From contig JAJOHG010000223.1 in NCBI GenBank assembly GCA_021029095.1, positions 1-43,031 on the forward strand: a DNA stretch of 43,031 nt. Reading direction: 5' to 3'. The DNA is from Phellopilus nigrolimitatus (lineage: Eukaryota; Basidiomycota; Agaricomycetes; Hymenochaetales; Hymenochaetaceae). Numbering within the stretch: position 1 is the first letter of the stretch; the number at the start of each line of letters is the position of its first letter. The notes beneath the pieces were generated by a model, which saw only the letters and a program-made list of their open reading frames with translations, was not told the origin of the DNA and did not search any database. Shown here in pieces: positions 31,550 through 41,793 of this stretch. The translations under genes were made by a program, and so were the position numbers.

Positions 31550-33023
31550 TCACGCGTTCGTGCGCCTAGCCTGCCGCGTCGCCCTCTTAGGCCTGGATGT
31601 TTCCGGCGCATCCTGAGGCACCTCTTGCTGCGCAGTTGCCTGGGTCGTCGTCTTCGATGTCTTCTTCCCTGTCTTCTTCGCCGTTGCCGTCGCCGTCGCC
31701 TTCTTTCCCGCCTGAGCGGTAGGGGGCTGTTGACGCCTCCTCTTCTTTGCAGATGGATTCTGACTCTCTTCCTCCTCCTCTGATGCGCTCTGCCGATCCC
31801 GACGCCTATCCCCACTAATTTGTGAGCCAGACCTGTCGGAAATGTGGTCATCGCTGCCGTTATCGCCTTGTCTGCCACCGCGTCCTCTGTCGCAGGGTCC
31901 TTCATGGCGGTTGTTTCTGTGCTCGGCGTTAGGGGGGTGTCCTCCACCACCACCAGGAGGGCCTCTTCCGTCTGGCCCGCCACCACCACCGCCACCACCG
32001 TTATTTCCCCCACGACCAGCACCTTCGCCTCCGTCGCCGCCGTGAGCATCGTCAACATCCATGTCGGCGTCGTCGTAGCCAGTCACGCCAATGAAGCGTG
32101 CGAATTGGTTTCGCAGACTAGAAGTGGAGCTGTTCGGATCTACGTACTGGTTGTAGAACTCGAGCCATTCGACAATTTTTGCACCTAATTAATGATAGCC
32201 AAACCAACAAGTAAGGTCTCAGTACATCGTACAAGAAATCATACTCAAAACTTAACGCACGGCTCAGACCCGCTAACTTGACGAGCGAAGTAGGGAAGGG
32301 GTTGTTCCTCGGCCACGGCTTCGCCGACCCGTCCTCATTTTTGGGAGGCGGGAGGCGGAGATATCCCTTCTTCGACGTATTGTTTTGTAGTCGATACGAA
32401 GTGTAAGATTGCCTGGAGTTGACCTGTCAGCGACGTCATCGAAATTACAGAAATTAAAGGACTGACTCTGTTGTCAACGTCTTCAGGCTGGCTTTGTTAT
32501 CTCCTAGCTCATTCGTCGTCTCTTTTTGTGCCGTTTCGAGACCGCCGACCTTATCCGTAAGAGTATCGACACTCTTATCAAGTTTTTCCAGCTGAGCCAA
32601 AATTTCCTTAAAGATAATCTGATCATTCCGCATATTCTGAACGGCCCTGTTCTGCATAAAAGCGATTTGTTGTTGAATAGTGGCGCCGGTCTGTTGCATA
32701 GAGCTTGAAAAATCGCGTATAGAATTTTGCCGAAGTTGAAGAGATGCATTCAGATTACCAAGATCCGGAGGGGCTGCATTTACATTTGCAGCGGGTAAGT
32801 CCAGAACCCCTCCGTTTCCGGGGGCATTATTAGTGCCGTCGCGATTAGCGGGAGGTCCGTTTTGACTGTCGGTTTGTAGCAGTCTAACACCAGTGTCGTT
32901 GGGATTGACAGGGGTATTGTTTTGACCGCCCAGTCGTTGTTGCAGGTTACCCCCAGGAGGATCGTTTTGACCACCCGGATGTTGTGCGTTCCCATCAGTG
33001 CTGATGTCAATGTTGTTGTCCAT
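31550..33023 (-). CDS. Family F protein F4, 3 exons
   Basis: Exons 32467-33023, 32261-32412 and 31550-32184; introns of 54 and 76 nt as in F1; about 447 residues. N-terminal low-complexity region (GGQNDPPGGNLQQRLGGQNN and similar), then SLQLRQNSIRDFSSSMQQ and a shorter coiled coil (ILAQLEKLDKSVDTLTDKVG) lacking F1's 11-residue repeats, which explains the shorter exon 1. Exon 2 core: SYRLQNNTSKKGYLRLPPP and NNPFPTSLVKLAGLS. Exon 3: AKIVEWLEFYNQYVDP, a glycine-rich stretch and a basic tail with KKRRRQQPP. No stop or frame break. Its TATA-box position reads TATGAAAA, so expression may be weaker than F1. Function unknown. Confidence 0.75.
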
Positions 33024-34031
33024 CGATATGCCAAAGTATGTTCAGAGTGAAGATAGAGTGAGGAGAAGTGTCAGTGAGCGCGAAGAGGAATGAAGGGAAG
33101 GAAAGCCACGTACGGCAGGCTTTTCATACGGCACGGGGAGCTGTGGCTTGCTTTTGTAACACGCAGAAGCCATGAGGCTGTGAGATCCGACAGAAGCCAT
33201 TTCTGATTCGAGGGTTGGAGAGCGAATATGAGTCGACGGCGGAAGTAAGAGTCAAGATGCAAGGGGCCTGAGTGAGTCCAAGTTGAACATACGAACAAAG
33301 ACTTCCAAATCGGGCGACGCGTCTGTTGGGAACGTGATTCAGCCACACGCGTCGCCACGTGTTGCCGCCACTTGACCCTGCTATCGACACTGAAGGTGAA
33401 TCAGACGACGTCCCGTCCGAGTGCGTTCGCCTGACAATATTATAACAGAGATGCTGTAGCTCATATGGTTGTAGACATATTCTTTCTCTGCGCCTACAGA
33501 TCTGAATCCGTGGACTCTGCCAACTCGAGGAGAGAATGAATTTCTTGCGAAAACAATACGACTCGAAAAGGTTAGATACGTTACAGCCACTGGGCTGCTT
33601 AGATGTTTAACGATGGATCGGGCTGTGAGAAGCACACAGGGCCCTCGCACTGTGGTTCTAGAGTAGTGACGAGGCCACAGATTGCACCGCAACAAGCCAC
33701 AAAGGCAAAAAGAGAAGCTCTAAATCGACACGAAGCCTCGGATTCTCAAAATTCGGCTATGTAAATTACAAAGGAGAAATAGGGGTGCATAGCCAGCCCA
33801 AAATTTTCGAAACCAGAAAATTCGAAGCCACCTTTGTGTGAGCGCTTAGCCACGACGTGGACAGCTCCCCAATACGAGGTCGAGCGCATAAATGATAGGT
33901 CGACCTTCAAAGGGTCAAAATATTCCCACAGAAGCGAGCCCTATTCTGGTTGAAGGAGACTGACCTGGAATAAAGAAGTTATGGAATTGTCAGGAGGTTC
34001 ATGAAGAAAGCATAGCCACGTAAAGGTCTCG
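33024..34031 (-). promoter_or_regulatory. Upstream module of F4
   Basis: Right-arm copy of 15241-16268. The TATA box is changed: the plus strand TTTTCATA at 33121-33128 gives TATGAAAA in gene orientation. An interval near 33905-33960 differs from F1, whose GATCGTTCCCCTCCGTC segment is replaced or deleted here. Confidence 0.6.
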
Positions 34032-34596
34032 AAATGGGATGAGCCAGAGAAAAGTGGCCGTACTCACCCCCTGTTTGGAGGGAGAGTCAGTCATTTTTAG
34101 CGCAAATGGGGACTCCGAGTCGACCTCAGGAAATCCAAACTATTCTGGACTTGTGGTATTTCTACAGGCATGACATGTGTTTGACTATTGAGAATCTATC
34201 AACCATGCTACTTATCGAGGAACTAAGTCACTTTCCACGTTCCGAGTATGTCATCGTGCTTCTCAAGCAAGGAGCCTTGAGCCATGTAGTGGATTTGGCG
34301 CTCTCTCTTTTTTGTTTGAGAAGTTTCGGCGCCGTTTCGAGTCGAGCTTGTGAGAATCGTGATTTGGGTAGATGAAGTTTGTCTCCTCAAATTAGCTCTG
34401 AGTACCGGGGATAACTGGACACGATTCAAGCAAGTAACTTCTGAAAGTGGTTGTCAACGTTCAAAGCAAGAAAAGAGGCGTTGATGACGCGGAACGCTTC
34501 GCGTCGCGTGACTCGCGTCACACAACGTGACACCATCTCGCTGCTTTCTGTTCCTTGGTCAAATCTTGTCGACACGACGTCAAATGAAACGCAGGA
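34032..34596. other. Divergent intergenic region F4 / F-box-NTase gene, with empty copia site
   Basis: No gene seen. GAGAA at 34318-34322 is the single, unduplicated target that carries the copia element in the other arm. Confidence 0.75.
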
Positions 34597-36139
34597 ATGA
34601 GTCTCTCTCCCATGCTCACCGAGTTCCTCAACAGAGACTGCTGCTACGACTCTCTGTTTGACCGCTGCTCTCCGGCGAGTCTTTTTCGATTCGGTCGTAC
34701 TTGCCAACTTGCCCGGCGCGCGTTGAAAGACTACAGCAGGCGCGCGTATAACATCAACAAACATTTATCTCGTTTCTTCACCGAGCCCTTGGAATTTCGC
34801 GCTCTTCAGGCTCAAACAAATGCGGTCGTATCGGGTTCGACCGCGCTGCAGTTCATGGACCGCACCTTATACGAGGACTCGGATCTGGACCTCTATGTCA
34901 CTTGCCCATATGCAGCACAGGTCTGTGATTGGGTGATCACATACGGCGGAAAAGGTTATGTTTTTGATCTATCGAAAAGTAAACTCAAATCATACGAAAA
35001 GGCTATGGAGTCGCTCGATGACTATTATCTCAAAGGCTATGGTATTGAGGAAGGCGCTATTGATAATGAAGTATCTAATTGGAATTCTTACCGCTGGAAC
35101 CGTGTGACTCGAGTATTCAATTTCAAATCCACAGTACCAAGTGAAACAAATGTGCTGAAGATACAGGTAATCGTCACGAGGAGCTCACCGATGGATTGCA
35201 TGTTGGGCTTTCACTCAAGTAAGTTTACATTACAACGAAAGTTTCTTTCCGCCTTTGAGTTATTTTTGTATTCCCACTACCAGCGGTTGTAATGAACGCT
35301 ATTACGTACCGCGCCGCGTACGCTTTGTATCCGAAAGGATCGTTCGAGGAACGCCGTGCACTCGTCTGCGACACGAAAGAAGTCAGGCACGAGCAGGCGA
35401 TCGAAAAGTACAAAAGACGTGGATGGGACATACAGACAGCTATCTCAGAAGACGAGCAATCAGACCTGCTGTCGGCGTTTCGCTTCGAAAATCGCTGGGT
35501 CGCCGATGAAAAGACCTGGGTCATACCCTTCGATATCGACGGCATTTCAAAAAAAATTAAATGCCAAAGTGACGAGGAACACGCCAGAACGCTCGCCAGG
35601 GCTCTGCCCCTCTCTATCGATCCATTCTCCCTAAATAGCTTCAGTTTGTTCAAAGCTCCGGAAAACGCACTGGTGGAAATGAAATTCATCCTTCTCAAGC
35701 CTGACTTCTTTGAGCATCGCTATACCGCATGTCTGGACTTCTCGCTCAAGATGAGCTTCATGTTCCATATGATACAGTGCATGAGAAGCAACCCAGATAT
35801 CGCTGTGTTCCCGGAATCGCGAAAGTATGTAGCTTCTTTCGATACTATGAGCTAGATGGATATTGATGCAACAGACTGTTCCAGATGCGACCTAGCCATG
35901 GCGTCATGGAAAAGCATTTGTATGCGGAACTGTACATGCAATATGTGCGGCGACGAAGGTAAGGATCTCTCGATCTATGTCTCCAAGTAGTTAATGCAAT
36001 GCCGATAATATTTCACAGACGAGAGGAGCGGACACGCGCGGCTATCGTCATGCCCCGCTTTCTCTGCACTGTTCAATCTACCAGGGAATTTGGCTTCCAG
36101 TCTGTTCTTAGAGAACTGAAATACCAATTTCTCAACTAG
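34597..36139 (+). CDS. F-box-like plus nucleotidyltransferase-like protein (right copy), 4 exons
   Basis: Exons 34597-35218, 35284-35824, 35875-35958 and 36019-36139; introns of 65, 50 and 60 nt; 455 residues. Same domains as the left copy: F-box-like region around residues 18-60 and NTase-like G80-S81 with D96 and D98 (EDSDLDLY). Differences are few, for example VPSETNVLKIQVIVTRSS here versus VPSGANVLKIQVIATMSS on the left. Intron 3 is 11 nt longer. No stop or frame break, so both copies look intact. It precedes perm3 by 390 bp on the same strand, mirroring the left arm. No regulatory motif was recognised. Confidence 0.75.
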
Positions 36140-36529
36140 GCCTCCCGTGTGCGGATCGTGCATGAGTTTCGTGAATCCTCCTGCATCAATGTTGTGTCTT
36201 CTTCCTTTCTTGATCTTGCACTTTGCAATTAAAACTGATAAACACAATCATCTTTCACGTGTAAGTCTCCTGGGCTTACCCATACATTATTGATATGCAG
36301 TATGATGCGCAGAGACTTGAAATTATCGAGTGTAAGAGTCAAGGAACCAACAATAGACGGAAAACATATACTTGCGGCAACGGATTGGCATACGTAAGTG
36401 GAATCGTCGGCTAATCGTCGGCGACGTCAAAATCTGGACTCTTCCTAAGTTTGAGTCATCAATATATATCTTCAGTCAGCACCTCCGACTCCCTTCTGGG
36501 AAGCGCGAACGATCTACGATGATAACAAG
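36140..36529. other. Spacer between F-box/NTase gene and perm3
   Basis: No gene seen. About 80-90 bp near 36235-36330 have no counterpart in the left spacer (7775-8072), an indel between the arms. Confidence 0.6.
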
Positions 36530-38660
36530 ATGACCTCCGACTACGAGAAACGCCAAGTAGCACAAGCTGATCAGATCTGTATCGACGAGCAGGACGCTTT
36601 GTATAATGCTCAACAGATTGGAGATGGCGGGAAACTGGGACTGCGCAAGTTGACACTCAAGCTTTTGACCTGGGGCGTGGAGACAAGAGGTGATCTGATA
36701 ACGTATCGCATGATATGAGCCGCTATGAAACTTCGTATGCCAGGAATCTACCCTGTTCCGAGAGAACAACGGACGGACCAGCATTTCCACAAAATATTCT
36801 TCATCTGGTTTTCGCTAGACTTCGATATCCTCTCGTGAGTGGGCCTTCTTCGAAGCCAGAAGGCTTCGGCGACTCTGAACACCTCAGCAGGTTTTCTTCC
36901 GGCACCATCGGTCCACTGGTTTACGGGCTTAGTCTACGTGACAGCTGTTTGGTTATCTTGTTTTTCAATATATTATGCTGCACGCCCCCTGCATATTTGT
37001 GAGTCCTCCTTTACCCCAAAATTTCCCTTTATTTAGTCATGATCTTAGGTCAACATGGGGCCCTAAACTCGGCCTGAGGCAGATGTGTCAGGCGCGCTAC
37101 AGCTTCGGGTACGTGCTCTGTTTATTCCCATTACCTGCGCCGCTCATTCCTTTAGATATTACGGGGCAATTATTCCGAGCATATTGAATTTGATGACGAT
37201 GACCGGATTCATGATTTTGAATTGTATATTAGGCGGACAGACGCTTGCGGCTGTCTCTGATGGACACTTGGATTGGACGTAAGTTTACTACAACCTCTAC
37301 CGGTACTGAAACTGAACGGGATTGACAGTGTAGGAATTGTAATCATAGGTGTCTTTTCATTACTGGTGTGTTAACACCACTAGAACTCTTTTTTCCATGG
37401 ACTTATCCTGGCTTAGGTCTCATTTTGCGGATTGAAAGTCATCTACTGGCGAGCTCATATGGATTCCCTTTGGTTTAATTCCACTCATTGTTTCTCCTAT
37501 GCAGGTATGAGCGCTTGTGTTGGATCCCCGTCCTCGTGGTGTATGTCGTTCTGCTCGGCTTTGGCGGCAAGCATCTCTCTAACCCACCTCCGGCGGTGCC
37601 AGCAACGGTCGCCACAGTCCTGTCGTTCGCATCCGTCATCGCTGGGTTCGTCATAACGTGCGGACCAATGGCTTCTGATTTTACGACATACTTAGATGCG
37701 CGCGTATCGAGGTCAGTCAGCGCATACTTTGACGAGGACTGACCTACAATGATATTACGGTAGCTGGAAGATATTCACGTATGCTTATCTCGGGTTCTTC
37801 ATACCTATTGTATGTCTCTCTTCCCTTTTCTCTTAGCTCTTTCCTCTAACCTGAAATTGCAGGTATCCCTCCAATGTCTTGGTGCTGCCGTCGCCGTCGC
37901 AATCCCTTTGGTCCCCGCGTGGAATGCCGCCTACGCAGAAGAGTCTATTGGCGAACTCTTCGTCGCCATCCTTGCACCTGCTGGCGGCTTCGGAAAGTTT
38001 CTCGTTGTGCTCATCAGCTTGAACGTGACGGCGAACATCGCGCCGACAATGTACTCTTTCGGAATGAGCTTCCAGGTGTTCATACCGTTTTGTGTGCACC
38101 TCCCGCGATACGTATTCTCCGTATTCGCTGCTGCTGTGTACGTTTTCTCAGGACTGGCATGCGGTCCGAATACTGAATTTTGACTCACCCTCAGGACCGT
38201 TCCGCTAGCAATTGTTGGAGCGCACCGCTTCTATTCAACGCTGACCAACTTCCTCGGGCTGATCGGCTACTGGGCCTCCTGCTTCACTGCCGTCGTTCTC
38301 ATGGAGCACTTCGTGTTCCGCGCACACGCACGTGCGCTCGACGCGGCGCGCTCCTCAGGATCTTACTCGGGGAAAACCGCAAATTCTCCGGTCTCTCCGG
38401 AGTCTTACTCTCTGGATGCGTTCGCGAACTACGACCTTGCGATGTGGAACGTGCCGAGCGCCCTGCCACCGGGCTTCGCCGCGATCACGGCGAGTGCGTT
38501 GAGCTTCGCGCTCGTCATTCCTTGCATGGACCAGGTGTGGTTCGTCGGTCCTATTGCGCGCTCGACAGGCGACATCGGATTTGAGGTCGCGTTCGTCGTG
38601 ACTGCACTTCTGTACGTTCCATTGCGCTACGCGGAGGTGCGATGCAAGGGGCGATTGTGA
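36530..38660 (+). CDS. NCS1 purine-cytosine permease, Fcy2-like (perm3), 11 exons
   Basis: Exons 36530-36689, 36744-36834, 36891-36998, 37049-37108, 37156-37278, 37329-37365, 37417-37448, 37505-37711, 37764-37809, 37863-38137 and 38195-38660; all phases agree; 534 residues. Hallmarks: TWGVETRG at the end of exon 1, MTMTGFMILNCILGGQTLA, CWIPVLVVYVVLLGFGGKHL, SDFTTYLDARVS, VPAWNAAYAEESIGELF, NVTANIAPTMYSFGMSFQ and GLIGYWASCFTAVVLMEHFV. Intron 7 (37449-37504) starts with GC (TG|GCGAGC) instead of GT, as in perm1 and perm2. Expected product: a 12-span proton-coupled importer of cytosine/purines in the plasma membrane. It is the inverted, nearly identical partner of perm2. Confidence 0.92.
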
Positions 38661-39336
38661 GGAGACTTCTGCAGTTCGATCTAGCGATTGAGAAAGATCA
38701 TAGTAATGCTAAGCTCTTTCCCCTGACAAGCCCTGGTATTATGTTTCACTATACCAATCACGCCCAGTAGCCACGGCTCGTTCTGTCAAAATTGACGATC
38801 TGATTTTTGTTGCTTCATTATGTACCTTCAAACTATTTGTATAGGGAAACAGCTCACAAGATATTTATTTTCCACCATTAAGTGAGTTTTCTAGCAATAG
38901 AGTGCCTTTGACTTAAATGAGCTTGACCTTTGCTCATCTACCCTATCAAGCTTTACAACTGACTTATTTTGGCTCTGACATATATCTGTACAACCGATTC
39001 CGTCTAGGAAGCTTCAATCTCCCTACCTTTCTTGGGCCATTCATGGTACATGAATGACGTCATGCTTTGTCGTGGTCACAGAAGTCATAGATGATAGGAC
39101 ATCAGCTATGGATTAGTGCTCAAATTATTCTCTGATGAGGACTGAACGTGAACTTCAACACTGTCCAATACATGTAGAATGATGATTGCTTGAACAGCGA
39201 ACACTGATTTGGAATGAGACGAACTGAAAGTTGATCAATCAAGCTTGATATATGTACACATTGCAATGAGACAAGTCGCTCAAAGGGCAGAAAGCTTGAT
39301 AGTAGAACTAGAAATACATGGACACCGTCTAGTCGT
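38661..39336. other. perm3 3' flank, right-arm breakpoint and F5 3' flank
   Basis: 38661-39141 mirrors 5160-5641. At 39142 the sequence switches to the 3' edge of the F5 unit (GAACTTCAACACTGTCC), which also ends the F1, F3 and F4 units. No gene seen. Confidence 0.7.
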
Positions 39337-40738
39337 TCACGCGTTCGTGCCCGTACGCCGCACGCTCTGCCGCGCTCCTGCCCTCGGCCTAGATGGCCCC
39401 GGCTCACGCTCAGGCACCTCTTGCTGCGCTTCTGCCGCCGCCGCCGTCCTCGACTTCTTCCTCGACTGAGCAGCAGGCTGTCTACCCTTCCTCTTTCGTG
39501 CAAGGGTTAATTCATCATCTTCATTTTCCTCTGACGCGCTCTGCCTATCCCGACGCCCACCGCCATAGCCACTAGCACCCCTGCCCCCGTCGCCATTGAC
39601 AAAAATAGAATCTTCAGTTAAGCCAATGAAGCGCGCGAATTTGCTGCGCAGCTGCGGCGCGGAGCTATCCCGATCAACAAACTGATTGTAGAACTGGAGC
39701 CATTCGACAACATCCGCATCTAATAAACGATAGAAAAACCAGAGAGAAAGATGTCATTACTTTACGAGAAGAAGTATACAGAGTCTAACGCACGAGTTAA
39801 ATCCGCAAATCCGAGTAAAGAAGTTGGGAATGGGTTGTTCTCGGGCCATGGCTTGTCTGATCCGTCCGCATCTTTAGGTGGCGGGAGGCGGATAAATTCT
39901 TGTACCCTCTTGGAGTTGTGAAGTCGAGGTATAGTGTAAGATTGTCTGGAGATGAACTGTTAACAATGTTATGAGAAAAAACAAGCGAGACACAAACTCC
40001 AATGATAGTGCTTTCAATTCAGTTGTTGTGCTTTTCTGTCCCTCTTTGAGACCATTGACATCCGTCTTGAGACCGTTGACATCTGTCTTGAGACCATTGA
40101 CGTCCGTCTTGAGACCATTGACGTCCGCCTTGAGACCATTGACATCCGTCTTGAGGCCATCGACCGTCCCTGTGAGACCTTTGACGTCGGTCTTGAGATC
40201 TTTTGAGGTCGGAATCGAGACCATCGATTTTCTCGTTCATTCTTTTCATCTCAGCCAAAATTTGGTGAAAAGCAGTCTGATCTTTCTGCATATTCTGAAT
40301 GGCGGCCATGTTCTTAATAAGTGGAATTTGTTGTTGAATAGTGGCATCGGCCTGTTGCATAGAGTTTGCAAAATCGCGCATGGCGTTTTGTCGAAGTTGA
40401 ATAGACGCATTCAAAAGGTCAAAATTCGGAGGGGTTGCATTAGCAGCATCAACGAGCAATTCCGGAATTGGCATGCCTGGGGCACCACCAGCGCCGCCGG
40501 AATTGGCAGGAGGATTATTTTGACCGTCCAGTTGTTGTGGATGTCCAACACCGCCGTTGGGATTAAGCGGGGGGTTGTGTTGTCCGTCAGGAGGTTGTGT
40601 ATTACCATCAACGTCATCAGTGTTGGTGGGAGGATTGGTTTGACCGCCCAGTTGTTGCAAGTTAACCCGAGCGGGATCGGGAGGAGGATCGTTTTGACCG
40701 CCCAGATGTTGTATGTCGCCATCAGTATTGTCGTCCAT
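39337..40738 (-). pseudogene. Family F copy F5, frameshifted, 3 exons
   Basis: Exons 39998-40738, 39794-39945 and 39337-39719; introns of 52 and 74 nt. N-terminal module as in F1/F4 (MDDNTDGDIQHLGGQNDPPP, then SIQLRQNAMRDFANSMQQ). Around 40200-40204 (TTTT on the plus strand) one extra base shifts the frame: upstream the reading is EKIDGLDSDLK, and the following coiled coil of seven-residue repeats (GLKTDVN) continues one frame off. Exon 1 is 741 nt, one more than the phase-2 length shared by the family, which supports a single-base insertion. Exon 2 (YTIPRLHNSKRVQEFIRLPP, NNPFPTSLLGFADLT) and exon 3 (ADVVEWLQFYNQFVDRD, LRSKFARFIGLTE, ARKRKGRQPAAQ, ending TGTNA) are otherwise open. Either a recent pseudogene or a homopolymer sequencing error. 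Confidence 0.72.
40036..40180. repeat. 21-bp tandem repeat in F5 coiled coil
   Basis: About seven units of roughly TTGAGACCATTGACATCCGTC on the plus strand, each encoding one heptad (GLKTDVN). F1 and F4 carry fewer, diverged heptads at this place. Confidence 0.9.
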
Positions 40739-41793
40739 CGATACGACAGAGGATGTTCAGAGTGAAGATAAAGTGACGAGGAGTGTCAGTGATGAGCGAA
40801 GAGAGATGGAGGGAAGGAAAGCCACGCACGGCAGGCATTTTATACAGCACAGGGAGCTGTGGCTTGCTTTTGTAACACGCAGAAGCCATGAGGCTGTGAG
40901 ATCTGACAGAAGCCATTTCTGATTCGAGGGTTGGAGAGCGAATATGAGTCGACGGCGGAAGTAAGAGTCAAGATGCAAAGGGCCTGAGTGAGTCCAAGTT
41001 GAACATACGAACAAAGGCTTCCAAATCGGGCGACGCGTCTGTTGGGAACCGTGATTCAGCCACACACGCGTCGCCACGTGTTGCTGCCACCAATTATCGA
41101 CATTGAGGATGAACCAGAAGACGTCCCGTCCAAATGCGTTCGCCTGGAAATATTATAGGAGAGTTTCTGTGTATCAGAAGGTTGCAGACATATTTTCTTC
41201 CGACATATTTTCTTCCTTTGCGCCTACAGATCTGAATCCGTGTTTTCTGCTGATTCGAGGAGAAAATGAATTTCTTGCGAAAACAATACTACTCGAAAAG
41301 GTTAGCTACGTAGATGCGCTTGGTCTCAGCCACTGTGCTGTTTATATGTTTGTACGATGAATCGGGCTCTAAGAAGCACGCATGGCCCTCGCACTGGTTC
41401 TAGAATAGTGACGAGGCCACAGATTGCACCGCAACAAACCACAAAAGCAAAAAGAGAAGCTCTAAATCGATCCGACGGTTCGGATTCTCAAAACTCGGCT
41501 ATGGAAATTACAAAGGAGAAATAGGGGTGCATAGCCAGCCCAAAATTTTCGAAACCAGAAAATTCGAAGCCACCTTTGTGTGAGCGCTTAGCCACGACGT
41601 GGACAGCTCCCCTAATACGAGGTTGAGCGGGTAAATGATAGGCCGTTGTGAGATGCGGCAAAGTAATACCACAGAAGCGAGCCGTCTGCTGGCTTTATCT
41701 GACGGAGGGGAACGATCAGGAGGGCCCCGGCGTGAAAGATTTCGTAAAACTGTCTGGCGTTTTCGATGAAAGCATAACCGCGTAAAGGTCTCG
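40739..41793 (-). promoter_or_regulatory. Upstream module of F5
   Basis: Copy of the F1/F2 upstream module with an intact TATAAAA (reverse complement at 40838-40844), about 105 bp before the ATG. Around 41185 it shows the unoccupied site of the pogo-like element found upstream of F2. Confidence 0.6.

Larger units (their letters stand above)
31355..39141. repeat. Right arm of large inverted repeat
   Basis: Reverse complement of 5160-18105 minus the copia element. It begins at the 3' edge of the F4 unit and ends exactly where the 3' edge of the F5 unit begins. It holds F4, the second F-box/NTase-like gene and perm3. Confidence 0.9.
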
